DNA from: Coniella vitis
Lineage: Eukaryota > Ascomycota > Sordariomycetes > Diaporthales > Schizoparmaceae
Direction: 5' to 3'
DNA: 64,000 nt
Assembly (NCBI GenBank): GCA_011317545.1
Contig: WUJK01000011.1
Location: forward strand, 387,501-451,500
Part shown: positions 36,102-46,865 of the stretch, piece after piece
How positions within the stretch are numbered: position 1 is the first letter of the stretch
Layout of the letters: each line of letters opens with the position of its first letter
The notes under the pieces: model-generated
What the model was told of the DNA's origin: nothing
Database searches by the model: none
Seen by the model: the letters and a program-made list of their open reading frames with translations, nothing else
Made by a program: the position numbers and the translations under genes

Positions 36102-36779
36102 TCTCATCTAACTGAACCAAACTCCTCCCTCCCCCCAACAGACACAATCGTCGACCTCCTCATCTGGCACGCGGCAGACATCACCACCCAGCTCGTCAGC
36201 ATCGGCGTCACCGTCTGCCGCCCGCTCTACAAGGACTGGCTCAACAACGTCGTCGACCACATTGACAGCGTGACCAGCCGGAGTAAGCCCGACAATGCAC
36301 GCTCCCTCCACCCCGCTGGGTTTGATGGCGCTGCTGGTGGTAGTGGTGGTGGTGGCAGTGGTGTCGGCCGCGGCGGGTTTAGTGTGATTGCGCTGCAAAC
36401 CATTGGGGGTAGTTCTGTGGTCCCGCCGCCGCATGGGAGGAGGGAGCAAGACAGGAAGCAGGGTCGTGATACGGTTGTGGATCGAGACGGTGATTATGAT
36501 GATGACGACGATGATGAAGGCGTTGCTGGGACTAGGACCATGGCGAGGAGGATGAGAGCGGCAAGGGGAGGCAGATCGGAGGTGGAACATGCGGCGGGCG
36601 GTGCAACGGTAACTGTGCAGCGGTCGTGGCGAGTCGAGTCGAGCTCGAGGAGTGTCTTGTTGCTGGGGGACGGCGGCGGCGGCGGCGATGCGGGCAGCGA
36701 GGAAGGCATCCTGGGCGGTGCGCATGCGTGGCATTGTGAGGATACGCGGGAGCTGGAGTGGGACGAGCATAAGGTGTGA
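35030..36779 (+). CDS. Pth11-like fungal rhodopsin-domain integral membrane protein
   Basis: Exons 35030-35173, 35259-35749, 35868-35941 and 36142-36779 give 448 aa; phases agree at every join. It has seven predicted hydrophobic segments of the fungal rhodopsin-domain family: an N-terminal TM followed by RLYARLLVVQTYGWDDYCFNAA (the family's R-x-x-x-R...W-DD signature), then long TM helices with a conserved Cys pair in the outer loop (FSCTPISYSWD, GGQC). The last TM is followed by DIVDLLIWHAAD-like residues (TIVDLLIWHAADITTQLVSIG). No CFEM domain is present. The cytosolic tail is ~170 residues, low-complexity (Gly, Asp/Glu, Arg). Relatives act as candidate surface sensors in host or nutrient perception; ligand and role here are unknown. 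Intron 3 contains a long TTC microsatellite. Confidence 0.83.
36015..36100. repeat. (TTC)n microsatellite inside intron 3
   Basis: About 86 bases of uninterrupted TTC units form the polypyrimidine part of the last intron of the Pth11-like gene. Length variation could affect splicing. Confidence 0.92.
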
Positions 36780-37338
36780 GGGGAGGTGAGGGAGGGGTCG
36801 AATAGAGTTCTTTTGGGTTACTGCGTTGGCGGGCTTGAAGGGTTTAATCTGGGATGGTGTTGAGAAAGGGGGGGGGGGCTTCTGGTATGCGTGTGAACAG
36901 TCTTCTTTCGAGAATTGATAGAGCTAATGAGGTGTATAGAGATCGTCTTGGGGAAAAGACGTACCTTTTCATGATACTTTCTTTTATGCTGCTGTGCTTG
37001 CAAAGAAGAAGGGACTGGCGTTTATGGAATATGTATTTCAGGATTTGTCTTTGAGACACATATGGTCTCTTGATTCGATCGGTACTATGTAAGTGATACT
37101 GTCACGGACACACTGGTCGTATATATATATATATCTTTTGTCATGCTCTTTTACAGATATTCTCTCCAGATATCACCGGATAGCCAAGTCTTCATCCAAT
37201 CCAGCGAGGCAGGGGAACCAAGGCTTGTCTGTCAAGTGCTTGCACAACAATATCAAGATGAAGAAGACCAATGAGCCGTGGGTTTCGCCATGATAGCATC
37301 TATTGAGAACTGAAGAAGAATAGAACGACCCTCCACCT
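36780..37338. other. Intergenic between convergent genes
   Basis: A G-run near 36869-36878 and an AT run (TATATATATATATA, 37119-37133). No gene is supported. Confidence 0.5.
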
Positions 37339-38967
37339 TCACAAACAACACGCATACGACGTCGCATCCCCATCATTAAACAGGTGCGTCCGCGCATGGT
37401 CATCATCAGGGAACAGCAAGCTGCTCCCTCTGTAGCGCCCCGTGCTGTCGCGCAGATTCGCAACGGTGCTGCTAAACGCACTGCCCGTGATGCCCATAAA
37501 GAACCAGCTCTTGAGCATGATGCCCATGTCCACGGCCCCCTGGAAGTCAAACGGCAGCTCCCTCAGCTGCCGCAGCGTCTCGGCGTCGTGCTGGATCACG
37601 TCGTACTTGGAGGTGACGTTCCAGCCCCGCAGCGCAGCGGCCTCTTGGAAGCCCTTGATCTGCGCCTCGTCGCCACAGGCAAGGTACACGAGCGGCTTTG
37701 CGGGGTGTGCCCCCTTTGCCGCCCCTTGCGGCTGCGTGCCTGGCTTGCCGCCCGCCGCCGCGTCGCCGTACAGCGTCCACATCTTGTCCAGCGCGTCGAG
37801 GTCTGCCTTGAGCTGGTCCTCGTACGACGACCAGATGTTGTCCTTTTCGACGCGGAAGTGGATCCCGACGTAGGCCTGGTCGATGAGCGCCTCGACTCGG
37901 GTCGTCACGGCGCGCGTGGCCTCGTTGAAGCGGATCAGGGCCGAGAGGTCGTTCCACAGGGCGAGCTCGCGGCCCGTGGGGTCCTCGGTGACGCGGAAGA
38001 TGAGGAACTGGGAGGCGATTTCGACGATGGTGATGCCTTGTCCGCCGGGGCTTTCTCCGTCTTCGTCTCTTGGCCGGTGGGCGTGGGCTGCCGTTGCAAC
38101 GAGGTCCGTTGGCGTCTCGACGCTGCGCTTTGTGTCGAGCTGTCTAGCTTGCAGAGCGTCGCCGCCGCCGCCACCACCACCGCCATCCTTGGTCGCAAGG
38201 TGGTCAAAGAAGCGCAAGCGCAGCAGTTCGTGCTCGAACCACGTGCGAAACGGCCGCCCGACCCAGAAATACCCCGTGAACATCTTGAAGCCCTTGGCGG
38301 TGGAAATGTCCATATTCCAGCGGTGCGCAACCTTGAGGCTGCCACTGCTTCCTTGTGTAGCAGCAGCAACAGCAGCAGCAGGGTCCTCGACCTCGGCAGC
38401 AGCCGCAATCTTGAGCTGCGGACAGGCGCGGCCCAGGGCGTCGCGGAGATGGGCCTCGTCGAACCAGGCGTCGAAGCCCATGTAGGCGCTGCCGTTGAAC
38501 AGGTTGAAGTTCTGGAGGTCGACGCTGTCGCGCAGGGGGATCGTGGGCAGGACGACGTGCACGCCGGCGTCCATGGCCATCTTGAAGCACACCTTGACCT
38601 GCGAGACGATGGAGGTCATGCCTGCGACGATGCCGCCGCACTGCAGGTAGACGTTGCTGTTTTCGGGCTTCCATTCTGTGCGGGCGCAGGCGGCTGCTAC
38701 GCCGGGGAAGTCGTAGACGGGGGGCAAGGAGGAGGAAGAAGTTGATGATGAAGAGAAGATTTGGTCAAAGTAGGTTTGGATGTGCGAGGGCAGGACGAGC
38801 GCGGCTTTGGACGCGGGGGCTCTGTCTTCTGGGCTGACGCGCAAGGAGGACGCGGCTGTGGACGGCGTGCTCGATTGGGGCGTCGAGACGTAGTCGCCAA
38901 AGTAGATGAACCAAATGACAAACAGGCCCAGCAGGGCTACAAGGGTGTTTCTGGGCGAGGTGAGCAT
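37339..38967 (-). CDS. O-fucosyltransferase-like type II membrane protein
   Basis: Single exon, 542 aa, starting at ATG 38967 (the frame extends upstream but without an ATG in better context). Residues ~8-24 (LVALLGLFVIWFIYFG) form a signal anchor, so the catalytic part would face the Golgi lumen. Residues ~100-150 (YLQCGGIVAGMTSIVSQVKVCFKMAMDAGVHVVLPTI) match the N-terminal donor-domain pattern of PF10250-type fucosyltransferases. YVGIHFRVEKD near residue 367 corresponds to the conserved HxR motif that binds GDP-sugar, and MGITGSAFSSTVANLR fits the C-terminal signature. Low-complexity Gly/Ala inserts interrupt the domain. It is likely a glycosyltransferase using GDP-fucose or a related sugar; donor and acceptor are not known. 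Confidence 0.72.
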   Translation of the reverse strand: MLTSPRNTLVALLGLFVIWFIYFGDYVSTPQSSTPSTAASSLRVSPEDRAPASKAALVLPSHIQTYFDQIFSSSSTSSSSLPPVYDFPGVAAACARTEWKPENSNVYLQCGGIVAGMTSIVSQVKVCFKMAMDAGVHVVLPTIPLRDSVDLQNFNLFNGSAYMGFDAWFDEAHLRDALGRACPQLKIAAAAEVEDPAAAVAAATQGSSGSLKVAHRWNMDISTAKGFKMFTGYFWVGRPFRTWFEHELLRLRFFDHLATKDGGGGGGGGDALQARQLDTKRSVETPTDLVATAAHAHRPRDEDGESPGGQGITIVEIASQFLIFRVTEDPTGRELALWNDLSALIRFNEATRAVTTRVEALIDQAYVGIHFRVEKDNIWSSYEDQLKADLDALDKMWTLYGDAAAGGKPGTQPQGAAKGAHPAKPLVYLACGDEAQIKGFQEAAALRGWNVTSKYDVIQHDAETLRQLRELPFDFQGAVDMGIMLKSWFFMGITGSAFSSTVANLRDSTGRYRGSSLLFPDDDHARTHLFNDGDATSYACCL

Positions 38968-40248
38968 CTTGCGAGCCTCATGGCCACGCGCGAGTGGGCC
39001 GGGCACTTGATGCTGGAGGGTGGTTTGGTTGGCAGAGCGGGTGAAGTCGAAGAGAGGAGGGACAAGAACAGTCGAAGAGGAAGAGAATTAAACTAGACGG
39101 TTGGCAGACACGCCTCGTCACATTCTCATCCTGCAAACGCAGATGCAAATGCAGATGCAAATGCACGAATGCTTTCTGCAAACCCGAGGCACAGATTGCG
39201 GCTGTTGGTCTGTTGGTGTGCGCCTCGTGTTGATCACGACTGCCAAGGGGCGTTATCAGCTCGTCAGAGTGTACCTGCTGTGCATTATGTATCTCGTATA
39301 TGGTGCAGTATAATAAAAATAAAGTACATACAGGCTGGTTCAAAGCATCAACTCACCACCCAAGACTTGCTGCTGCTCATGGCTTTCCAGATCGCCACAC
39401 CCGACTGCCTATCGCGTCCAGCTGCGGGCTCCTGCAGCCACCGCGGGAGTGACTGCTGCTTCTGGGCCTTTTCCTCTTTGCCCTGTCAGTCTTGTCCAGT
39501 CTGTGAGCGCGGGGGGGTCGGTTGCTTTCGCCGATCCTTGCTGCTGTTGCAATGCAAAACGAGCAGTGATATTGCATGGCCAGCGAGAGGGCGGAGAGGT
39601 CAAGACTGAGAGGCGTGCAGCCATAGCGAGCAAGGAACCGAAGCCTCAAGACTCTGGAGGAGAAGCGTGGGCGGAACCAGTGAGTGGCTTCGTCTCTGGC
39701 GACGGACTTGAAAAAAGCCCCTCGGGGATCAAACGCCACGCAGTATGCTTGGGTGGTCAGCACTTGGATGCACAGGACATATCCGCAACCAGCCACTGAA
39801 TTCCCATTCTGGTGGCACGGCCTCGGTCCAGGCTACCGAGAGACCTTGGCATGGGCTTCCTGGCGGCGGTGCGCGGTCCATTGTCCCGCTGCTGTGACAC
39901 TGTGATGTGACTGTGACTGTGAAAGCTGTATGTCACTGTGTGATGAAGCTTGCTCGAGACGGCAACTCTCTGTCACGTCTTGGACTATTATTCCCAAGCA
40001 ATCACCAGAAGATGGCTGTCAGCGGCAGCCATGTTGAAATCAGGACTGTCCTAGGCAGATGGTTGTCTCAGCATACAGCTAAAAAGAATCTGATGTATTC
40101 AGAGAAGCCTCTATTCTGAACACACGAGCACTCGATCTTCAAACGGCTGAGCGTTGTGCTCTGTCTGGCTCCACTGTGATCCATCATGATTGTTCTGTAA
40201 ACATATACACAATCTCATGCGCAGATTGACAGGCAAACCGCGTGCCTT
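38968..40248. other. Intergenic, no gene recognised
   Basis: It includes an imperfect hexamer repeat (GCARATGCAAAT units at 39139-39165). Short frames show no family motif. Confidence 0.45.
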
Positions 40249-41628
40249 TTAACCAGACACAGCCAGCGTAGGCCTAAACTGCCTCAGGTCCAGCACCCTC
40301 CCCGGAGAGAAGGGCATCTCCGACAGCTTCTTGTCCTCCCCAGGGCCCCCCCGATCGTCAATCTCACCCACAGCCTCGGTGGGAAACAGCCAGAAGCCAG
40401 GAACCGTCGGGCCCAGCCTCGACTCCTCCTCTCCAACCTCTCCTCCACCATGCCTCCTCTGCAATGAGAGCCTCTGAACGGCCTCGTTGAGCCCCTCTGC
40501 CGACCCCGCTGCTGCAGCAGCAGCATCACCATCATTGCCACCACCGTCGGGCCTGCCATCGAGCTCCTCCTCCTCCTCTGGAGGCGCAACCTTGGACACG
40601 AGCACGCGGTACTCGGTCGCGGCCTGCTTCTCGCGCTCCTCGGCCCCTCCCCGCCACGTCCGTTCCAGTTTCCGCCAGCGGAAGACGAGTTCGCGCGGGT
40701 CCACCTCGCCCATGTAGACACGCTCGAGCGCCTGTTCCACCCCAGGCCTGACATCCAGCCCTCGCCGCTCAAAGGTCGGTGCGCCGCCGGCAACCGGCAT
40801 CCGAGGAACCCTATCCCTCGATTCTGCTGCTGCTGCTGGCGTCACAGTAGCAGCAGCGCCAACAGACCCAACAGCCGCACAGCAATGCCTCCGACAGTGG
40901 CCCGCGCCCCTCGGCCGCAACGGCGGCGGCCCCGGCGGCAGCTCCTCAAACACAAACCAGACCTCGCGCAAGCCGCGCATCGCCGCCTCCATGACCGCCC
41001 GCTGGCGCACCAGCAGCAGGTCCGCCGGCTGCACCAGCCGCCAGTCGCTGCAGACCAGCCCTTGCAGGTCGACCGCGAGCCGCTGCAGCCCGACGCCGCG
41101 GGGGTCGTACGCCCGCAGGTCCCAGAGGAAGTCGACGAGGGTCTCGCGGATGGGCGCCTCGACGGCGGCCACGTGCAGGGTGTCGTGCTCGGGGTTGAAG
41201 AGCAGCGGCACGCGCGCGTCGGTGCGCGTCGGCCCCGTGAGGTAGACGGGGATGTGCACGCGGTAGAAGGCGAGGGCCACGGCGCGGGCTTCGCGCGTGA
41301 CGCGGAGGAATTTGCTGTGGAGGGCTGGCCTGGTGTTGCCGCGGGCCGGGCTCAGCGACGACGAGGAGGAGGACGAGGATGAGGGAAAAGGGTGGACGAC
41401 GGCGCAGTAGCGGTCGGGCCCTGTGATGGGCTTGTTGAGGGCGTTGCGGGTGAGCCAGCGGGGGGCCTCGGCTGCGAGGACGCGGCGGCGGCCGTGGGCG
41501 CGGTGGATGGTGAGCTTGATGAGGCGCTCGCGCGGCACGGCGAGTTCCCAGATGGAGAGGCGGAGTTCCTTTGGGAGGCGCGGGAAGGGGTGGAAGGTTG
41601 TAGGGGATGACGGTGACGGGCAAGTCAT
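40249..41628 (-). CDS. 2EXR-domain protein
   Basis: Single exon, 459 aa. Residues ~11-30 (FHPFPRLPKELRLSIWELAVP) are the signature of the fungal 2EXR domain, an F-box-like family. The domain continues through the PALHSKFLRVTREARAVALAFYRVHIPVYL block (bacterial-style R-E-A-R helix) to about residue 170. The rest is Ala/Gly/Glu-rich and probably disordered. 2EXR proteins are abundant in filamentous fungi and their function is unknown; a substrate-adaptor role is only suggested by F-box resemblance. Long GC-rich frames on the opposite strand were taken as shadows. Confidence 0.8.
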   Translation of the reverse strand: MTCPSPSSPTTFHPFPRLPKELRLSIWELAVPRERLIKLTIHRAHGRRRVLAAEAPRWLTRNALNKPITGPDRYCAVVHPFPSSSSSSSSSLSPARGNTRPALHSKFLRVTREARAVALAFYRVHIPVYLTGPTRTDARVPLLFNPEHDTLHVAAVEAPIRETLVDFLWDLRAYDPRGVGLQRLAVDLQGLVCSDWRLVQPADLLLVRQRAVMEAAMRGLREVWFVFEELPPGPPPLRPRGAGHCRRHCCAAVGSVGAAATVTPAAAAESRDRVPRMPVAGGAPTFERRGLDVRPGVEQALERVYMGEVDPRELVFRWRKLERTWRGGAEEREKQAATEYRVLVSKVAPPEEEEELDGRPDGGGNDGDAAAAAAGSAEGLNEAVQRLSLQRRHGGGEVGEEESRLGPTVPGFWLFPTEAVGEIDDRGGPGEDKKLSEMPFSPGRVLDLRQFRPTLAVSG

Positions 41629-42696
41629 TGCTGGTATGCTGGCGATGCTATGCTTCTATGCTGTGTCCACGTAAATATCAGAGTTGCTTTGCAAGAGGAT
41701 TTATCAAGCAGAGTCTCGCTCGCTTCTACGGTTTTGAGAAATCTCGAAAGAAGAAGGGTCTCTCACCATCGACACACCCAAAATGCCACCTCGGCAGGTT
41801 GGAGACAAAGAGGGCACAGCCGCTTCTCCTCATCTGGCCATCCGGGCTCGTCCCGTCCAAGGGTAAAGGAGGGGCAGCTGATCTCTGGGATGGTTTGATC
41901 AACAAAGCATCACAAGTGCGGGGCAAGGTGTCGCAGGGTAGCCTGATCCGTAGACGTGCGTGTGCCTTTGCCTCTTGTTTTCCTGCCATTGGCTGTGGCT
42001 TGGAAAGCAAGAAAGTCTTGATTTATTGGAGGCGCATGCGATGGCTTGAACCCCTCTTCATGTGGGCAGCGTGCTTGGCGATCTGTTGTGGATGGGCTCG
42101 TAGATGGAGCGATTCTATTCAAATTTGCCGTATTCAAGGTAAGGTCAAACCCAATTCGAAACCTTGGAACGATGGACTGACTTCTTTGAACACAGTTAGT
42201 TACTGTTTCGTCTCCTCGAGAACGAACAACAACAGCATCAACGCATGGATAATCTCAGAGGTCCATTCTACGATGCACTCGCTGTTGATGAACATCAAAA
42301 GAGCTGCTGCCTTTACGTGAAAGTTGCCATTGCTCAAAGCGACCTCGAACTGGTAACACGACTCTCAAAAGCACACATATCTACGTGGGTCACGATCGAA
42401 CGCAAGCCAGAGATGACTCTGAACCCCAAAGAGTCCGTCCGTCAACTCAAAGCACAAGGATTACAGAAACGCGTCCAGTGAGACTCTGCTTCGAGAACTC
42501 GTACGAGTGTGTATTTCGAAATCTTTTCAACAGTCTAAGAAGGTATTTCAGACCAGGTACGCCCGCTCCATGATAGCCTCGCAACCGCAAGCCATCAGGC
42601 ACTCTGGCAAGTCAGGACGAAACCGAACCCCTTCCATCGCGAGGAGGAGGGGAGAAAGAAATAAAGAGCGAGCCCAGGGGGGTTGGTTGTGCCACC
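41629..42696. other. Intergenic, no gene recognised
   Basis: A 237-codon plus-strand frame (41607-42320) overlaps the start of the 2EXR gene, shows no motif and contains shadow-like composition, so it is not called. Confidence 0.4.
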
Positions 42697-43524
42697 TCAG
42701 TTGTCAAAGACCTCGCCATCGTCGTCAACAGAACGCTTGGCCTTCTTGTGTCCCTTGCCGCCCTCCATCTCGCGCTCCTCGGGGTCCTCCCAAATCTCAA
42801 AGTCGTGCTTGGGGTCGGTAGCAGCACCCGTGGCGCGGCCGCCCGACACGTCGAGCCAGGGCTCGTGGTGCGGGCCATGGGCAGCATCGCCGTCGCAGCG
42901 CTCGACGAGCTCGCGGCCACCGCGGCAGGCGCCGTGCACGACGACGCCCAGGCCGCGGCAGACGGAGCACTCGGGCGCATCGGGCACGCTCTTGGTCGTG
43001 GGCGCGTGCTTGCAGCCGCCCTGGCCGGGCTCGCCGGGGCAGCGCACGATGCCGCTCTGGCAGCCGCCCTGCTGGCAGCCGACACGGTACTTGGCGGTGA
43101 TGCGGCCGGGGCCCGACAGCGCGCGCTGGCAGTTGCCACAGGGGAGCCAGGGGACGCGGGTGAGGCCGTGGGTGGGGGAGCTCTCGACCAGCACGGCGTG
43201 GTTGCCCTGGATGATGGCCGAGCCGGGAGGCGTCGAGGCAGCCACCGACGACGGGGTGCGGTTGCGCGAGGCTGAGGCCGAGGCCGGGGCGGACACGCGG
43301 GTGCGGCGGATGCGGCGCGTCGACGAGGCCGAGGACGAGCCGCTGGAGGCGGCGAGGATCGAGCGCATCGCGGCAGAGCGCACCGGAGTCGAGTACACTG
43401 GAGTCGACGGAGTGCGCTGGGGTCTCGGGCGGTCGGGCGTGTCCAACTCGATGGTGGGCATGGGAGGAGTCGAGGGCGGTTCAGCGGAGACATTGCCGTC
43501 CTCCATCTCGGTGTCTTCGCCCAT
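42697..43524 (-). CDS. Cysteine-rich protein of unknown function
   Basis: Single exon, 275 aa from ATG 43524. The first ~120 residues are Ser/Thr/Pro/Arg-rich with many TP and SP sites, likely disordered. Residues ~125-205 contain clustered cysteines: PCGNCQRAL, GCQQGGCQSG, RCPGE, GGCK, ECSVCRGLG, CRGG and RCDGD, a pattern compatible with one or two zinc-binding modules of no recognised family. The C-terminus is acidic then basic (GHKKAKRSVDDDGEVFDN), including a KKAKR nuclear-localisation-like motif. Codon use is GC-rich like neighbours. A nuclear zinc-binding protein is the best guess. Confidence 0.62.
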   Translation of the reverse strand: MGEDTEMEDGNVSAEPPSTPPMPTIELDTPDRPRPQRTPSTPVYSTPVRSAAMRSILAASSGSSSASSTRRIRRTRVSAPASASASRNRTPSSVAASTPPGSAIIQGNHAVLVESSPTHGLTRVPWLPCGNCQRALSGPGRITAKYRVGCQQGGCQSGIVRCPGEPGQGGCKHAPTTKSVPDAPECSVCRGLGVVVHGACRGGRELVERCDGDAAHGPHHEPWLDVSGGRATGAATDPKHDFEIWEDPEEREMEGGKGHKKAKRSVDDDGEVFDN

Positions 43525-46080
43525 CTTTGAGATGGCGAGCGGGCGGCGCGGTGAGGGACCTGTTTGAACGCCGTGTTAGCGGGATTGTCTGCCTGGTAAC
43601 CTTTGGGAAGACAATAAAGCCACCTTTTGAAAGGATTCTTTGTGTTTTTGCTTGGTAGATTCTTTCCCTGGCTGCTACTCGGAGTAAGAAGCAGCCTGGT
43701 GGAGGTGAAGAAGGAGGAGGAGGAGGAGGAGGAGGATGGAGAGCTTCAGGCTGGGTTGCCCAGAAGCTTTCCACAAGGATTTTGATTTGGTTTGAGAAGA
43801 GTCTGACCTTGCTCCTGCTTTTTGGAAAGGATTTTATATGTGCAACTGGGAGAGGAAATTGCTGCATCGTGGCTCTCGGCGAATCTTGGGTTTAGTCGCA
43901 TCGGCGACGGCGGTGGGCTTGACGATATCTGGCAGCATGGCCCGACAGCCAGACGGAGCACACACAAGAGGACCAGCCATCAGGAATGGAGACCATGGTT
44001 TTGGGGGGCTGTTGAATATGGACTATGGTACAGAAAAGCACCAGAGATCCTATGTAGTGATTATCATGGAATATTTTGTACATGGTAGCCCTAGGACTTG
44101 GACCCAGGGCCATATATACATATGAGGATCATGCTATAGAGTAGAGCAGTCCATTCACAGCTACAGCATGGCCACATTCTCATTTCAGAAACCTCTGGAG
44201 CTATCCATGAACCATAGTAGCATGGAAACCATCACTAGGTGATCAAGGAGCTGGCTGTATATGCCTTGATCAAAAGTACCACGAGCACTCAAGGACCACC
44301 ATAGAAGCCAGTATTAACCTCATGTATAGAGTGATTCAGGACACTGTCTGAATAGTCAATTCTACCGACTTTGAGACCACCTTATGCTTTGCGTCAAGCC
44401 CAACATCAACAGATGATCATGGTCTTGTTTGAGCCTATTTTTGATGTCAAGTTTATGTTGTCGACATCACTATTGTCATCTCAAAAGAAGCAAAATATCA
44501 ATCACTCTATACTGTATGAACAGACTAAGTACCATAGCAAAGCCAGGAGGCAATACAATATCATCGACCAGACCCGATACTCTGGTCGATATGTGATTCG
44601 AGCCAAACACCAATACAAATCCCATCAGGCCTGGTGAAAATAGCAAAAATATCTCTTCCACCGTCGTCTATCAGTGAGTGGCCTTTGAAAGTAGCGTCAC
44701 AGTGCCCCAAGTAGTGTCATTAACTTATCAGCAGCCCAAATACTTGGAGGTTCGCTTAGACAAGGCACACTGAACTAGGGCCAAGAGGCCATTCCATGGC
44801 CGGTGCGAGAGTCAACCTTATTTCGAATGGGCTCCTTATAAACACCCCGAGGAAAGTGGCCAGATGCTTGTCTTCCCAGCACCAAAAAGAGGAAGAAACA
44901 AAGAAGGAATGATAGACAAGAGAGGGAAGCCTGATTCTATTCTCTTTGAATCATTGATAGTTCTGACTTTTTTTTCTTTCTTTCCATAGAATAGGTATAG
45001 AATTATCCTTCACGGTCCCCTTAGCAACTTGGCACTTGCCACTGTTTATCACCAAGTACTATGCAAAATCCCCGCCGTGACAACTCGATTGGCACAACCA
45101 AAAACGAAGCCAAGATGCCGCTCACAAAGAGGAACAATAGAGATGGGCTAGAGATGACATGAGAAAGCATAATTTGGAATTCATCAATACATACTTAGCA
45201 CAACAAAGTTCCAAGATTCCAGAATGGCCGCCCCCCCCCTCCAGGGCTATTCACGCGCCACCCGGTGAACCCCGTGCTTTGTGGCCTGGACCGCTGTAGT
45301 CTCACCAGTTTACCAGGCTAAAGTAGCTTCCCGAGCCCCTGTATGTGAATGAATGCAGACTAGCACCCGCCACAGCTGAGAAAGGAAACCAGAATTCCCA
45401 TGGACGGTGATCAAGGCACACACTGGGGAACAGGGCAGACAAGCAAGGTAAACAAACACAATCGCTTAGACAGCTGTGGAGTCAAGATCTAGACCGTTCA
45501 GGGCCAGGATTCTGACAGTTTTGCTAGGAGGAGTTGGAAAGTGGCTTGCGCTCGCTCGCTCTCTCTCGATCGGGGCGTCCTCCATTGGCAGATCCGTAAA
45601 TGCAGATATCGACCCAGATAGTCAGCATCACAGCAAGTATATCTCTACTTGGGGGGGTCAAGAGATCATACTACTGCGTATGTAGCCATACAGGCCCCAT
45701 ATCTGTATGCACCTACTATCAGATTAAAAACTGATGATCACCGGGTAAAGCAACTGGCCCATATCTCGGCAGTTCACGTATAAGCCACTTCGTTATTACG
45801 CCGGAATGTCCCGATTTCCAGCCTAGCTGAGGGCTCCATCTCTCCCCTCCATCTCCATCTGTCCCCCATCAATCTCCCAACAGGATGGCAGTGGTGTGCC
45901 AGGCTCCACTGCAGCCTGTCGCAAGCAGACGAGCATAGCATCAGCCTTTCTCCTGCATACGCTATCTATCTATGTGAGCCTAGCTGCTAGCGCAGCACAC
46001 TGTAGGCACAGCGAGCTTTGGAGCCCAGGCAGCGGGCGGGGGTGAGAAGAGCCTCTGCTGGGCTGATAAGACAGACAGAC
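43525..46080. other. Intergenic leading to the large AT-rich element
   Basis: A GGA-type purine run (43704-43738) is followed by 2 kb without a supported gene. Composition is normal (CA and TG frequent) up to the element border at 46081. Confidence 0.5.
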
Positions 46081-46130
46081 TACGGAGGTCTGCAGCGCTC
46101 ACTATCCTATATTTCATTCCTGAATTAATT
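46081..46130 (+). repeat. Left terminal inverted repeat
   Basis: Begins TACGGAGGTCTGCAGCGCT, identical for 19 bases to the inverse of the right end. The 50-base repeat differs at three positions, all C/T, consistent with light RIP. It is preceded by the target duplication ACAGAC. Confidence 0.9.
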
Positions 46131-46526
46131 TTAGGGTGGGGTGGGTTTTTTACGGAGATATACTCACGCCCGTAGGCTGTTTTCAGACCTAGCGCCTCGC
46201 ATAGACTATATACTAGCCCTAATATATCTTCGAGTTAGTTACTAGGTCTTTATCTATTAATATTAATACTAGTATATAATCTATACTTTATTATTTAATA
46301 AGTTTATACGCTTAGTTAATAGTTTTATAAGTAAAATTTATCGATAAGGCTATTAAATATTACGATATTATATAGCGCTTTGCTATATATAGCTCTATTA
46401 ATAAGGCTATTATAGATTTCCCGTATCTAGTAACTTATTATATATAATATAATAGTTTATATTTTTATCTCTATAACCTTATAACTCTCTACCCTACCTT
46501 AATATCTCTTTCTTCTCCTTTATAAC

Positions 46527-46865
46527 TATTATAGGCCCACGGGTAAATATACGGCTTCGGCATACTAGGGCACGAAGCCTTAGTTAGTATATTCCCTTCC
46601 CGTCTAGAGATTAGCATTATATAAGCGCTAAATAAGAGCGCCTTCCGAGCAGCTTATAAGCCGCTTAGAAGACTATCGGTAATAGCACCTATATCGACGG
46701 TAGACCTATAGAAAACTCTATCTAAAGGTAGATCTTAAGCGTAAGAGCTACTTAAGAGTAGCTCTTATACCGCTATATAGATATTACTCTTACTTCTCTC
46801 CTTAAATTAGTTAATAATAGAAATTAGGATTATAACTATAAATGCTCTCTCGATACCCGTTTATA
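46527..46865 (+). repeat. 5' LTR
   Basis: 339 bases starting TATTATAGGCCCACGGG and ending CCCGTTTATA. It differs from the 3' LTR mainly by C/T and G/A transitions. Confidence 0.93.

Noticed and set aside
37384..38745. 453-codon open frame on the plus strand
   Set aside because: Antisense to the fucosyltransferase-like gene, which has clear motifs and a signal anchor.
41607..42320. 237-codon plus frame
   Set aside because: Overlaps the 2EXR start region and shows no family motif; left as intergenic.
42683..43567. 294-codon plus frame over the Cys-rich gene
   Set aside because: Shadow frame; the minus-strand frame has the ordered cysteine pattern and an ATG in good context.
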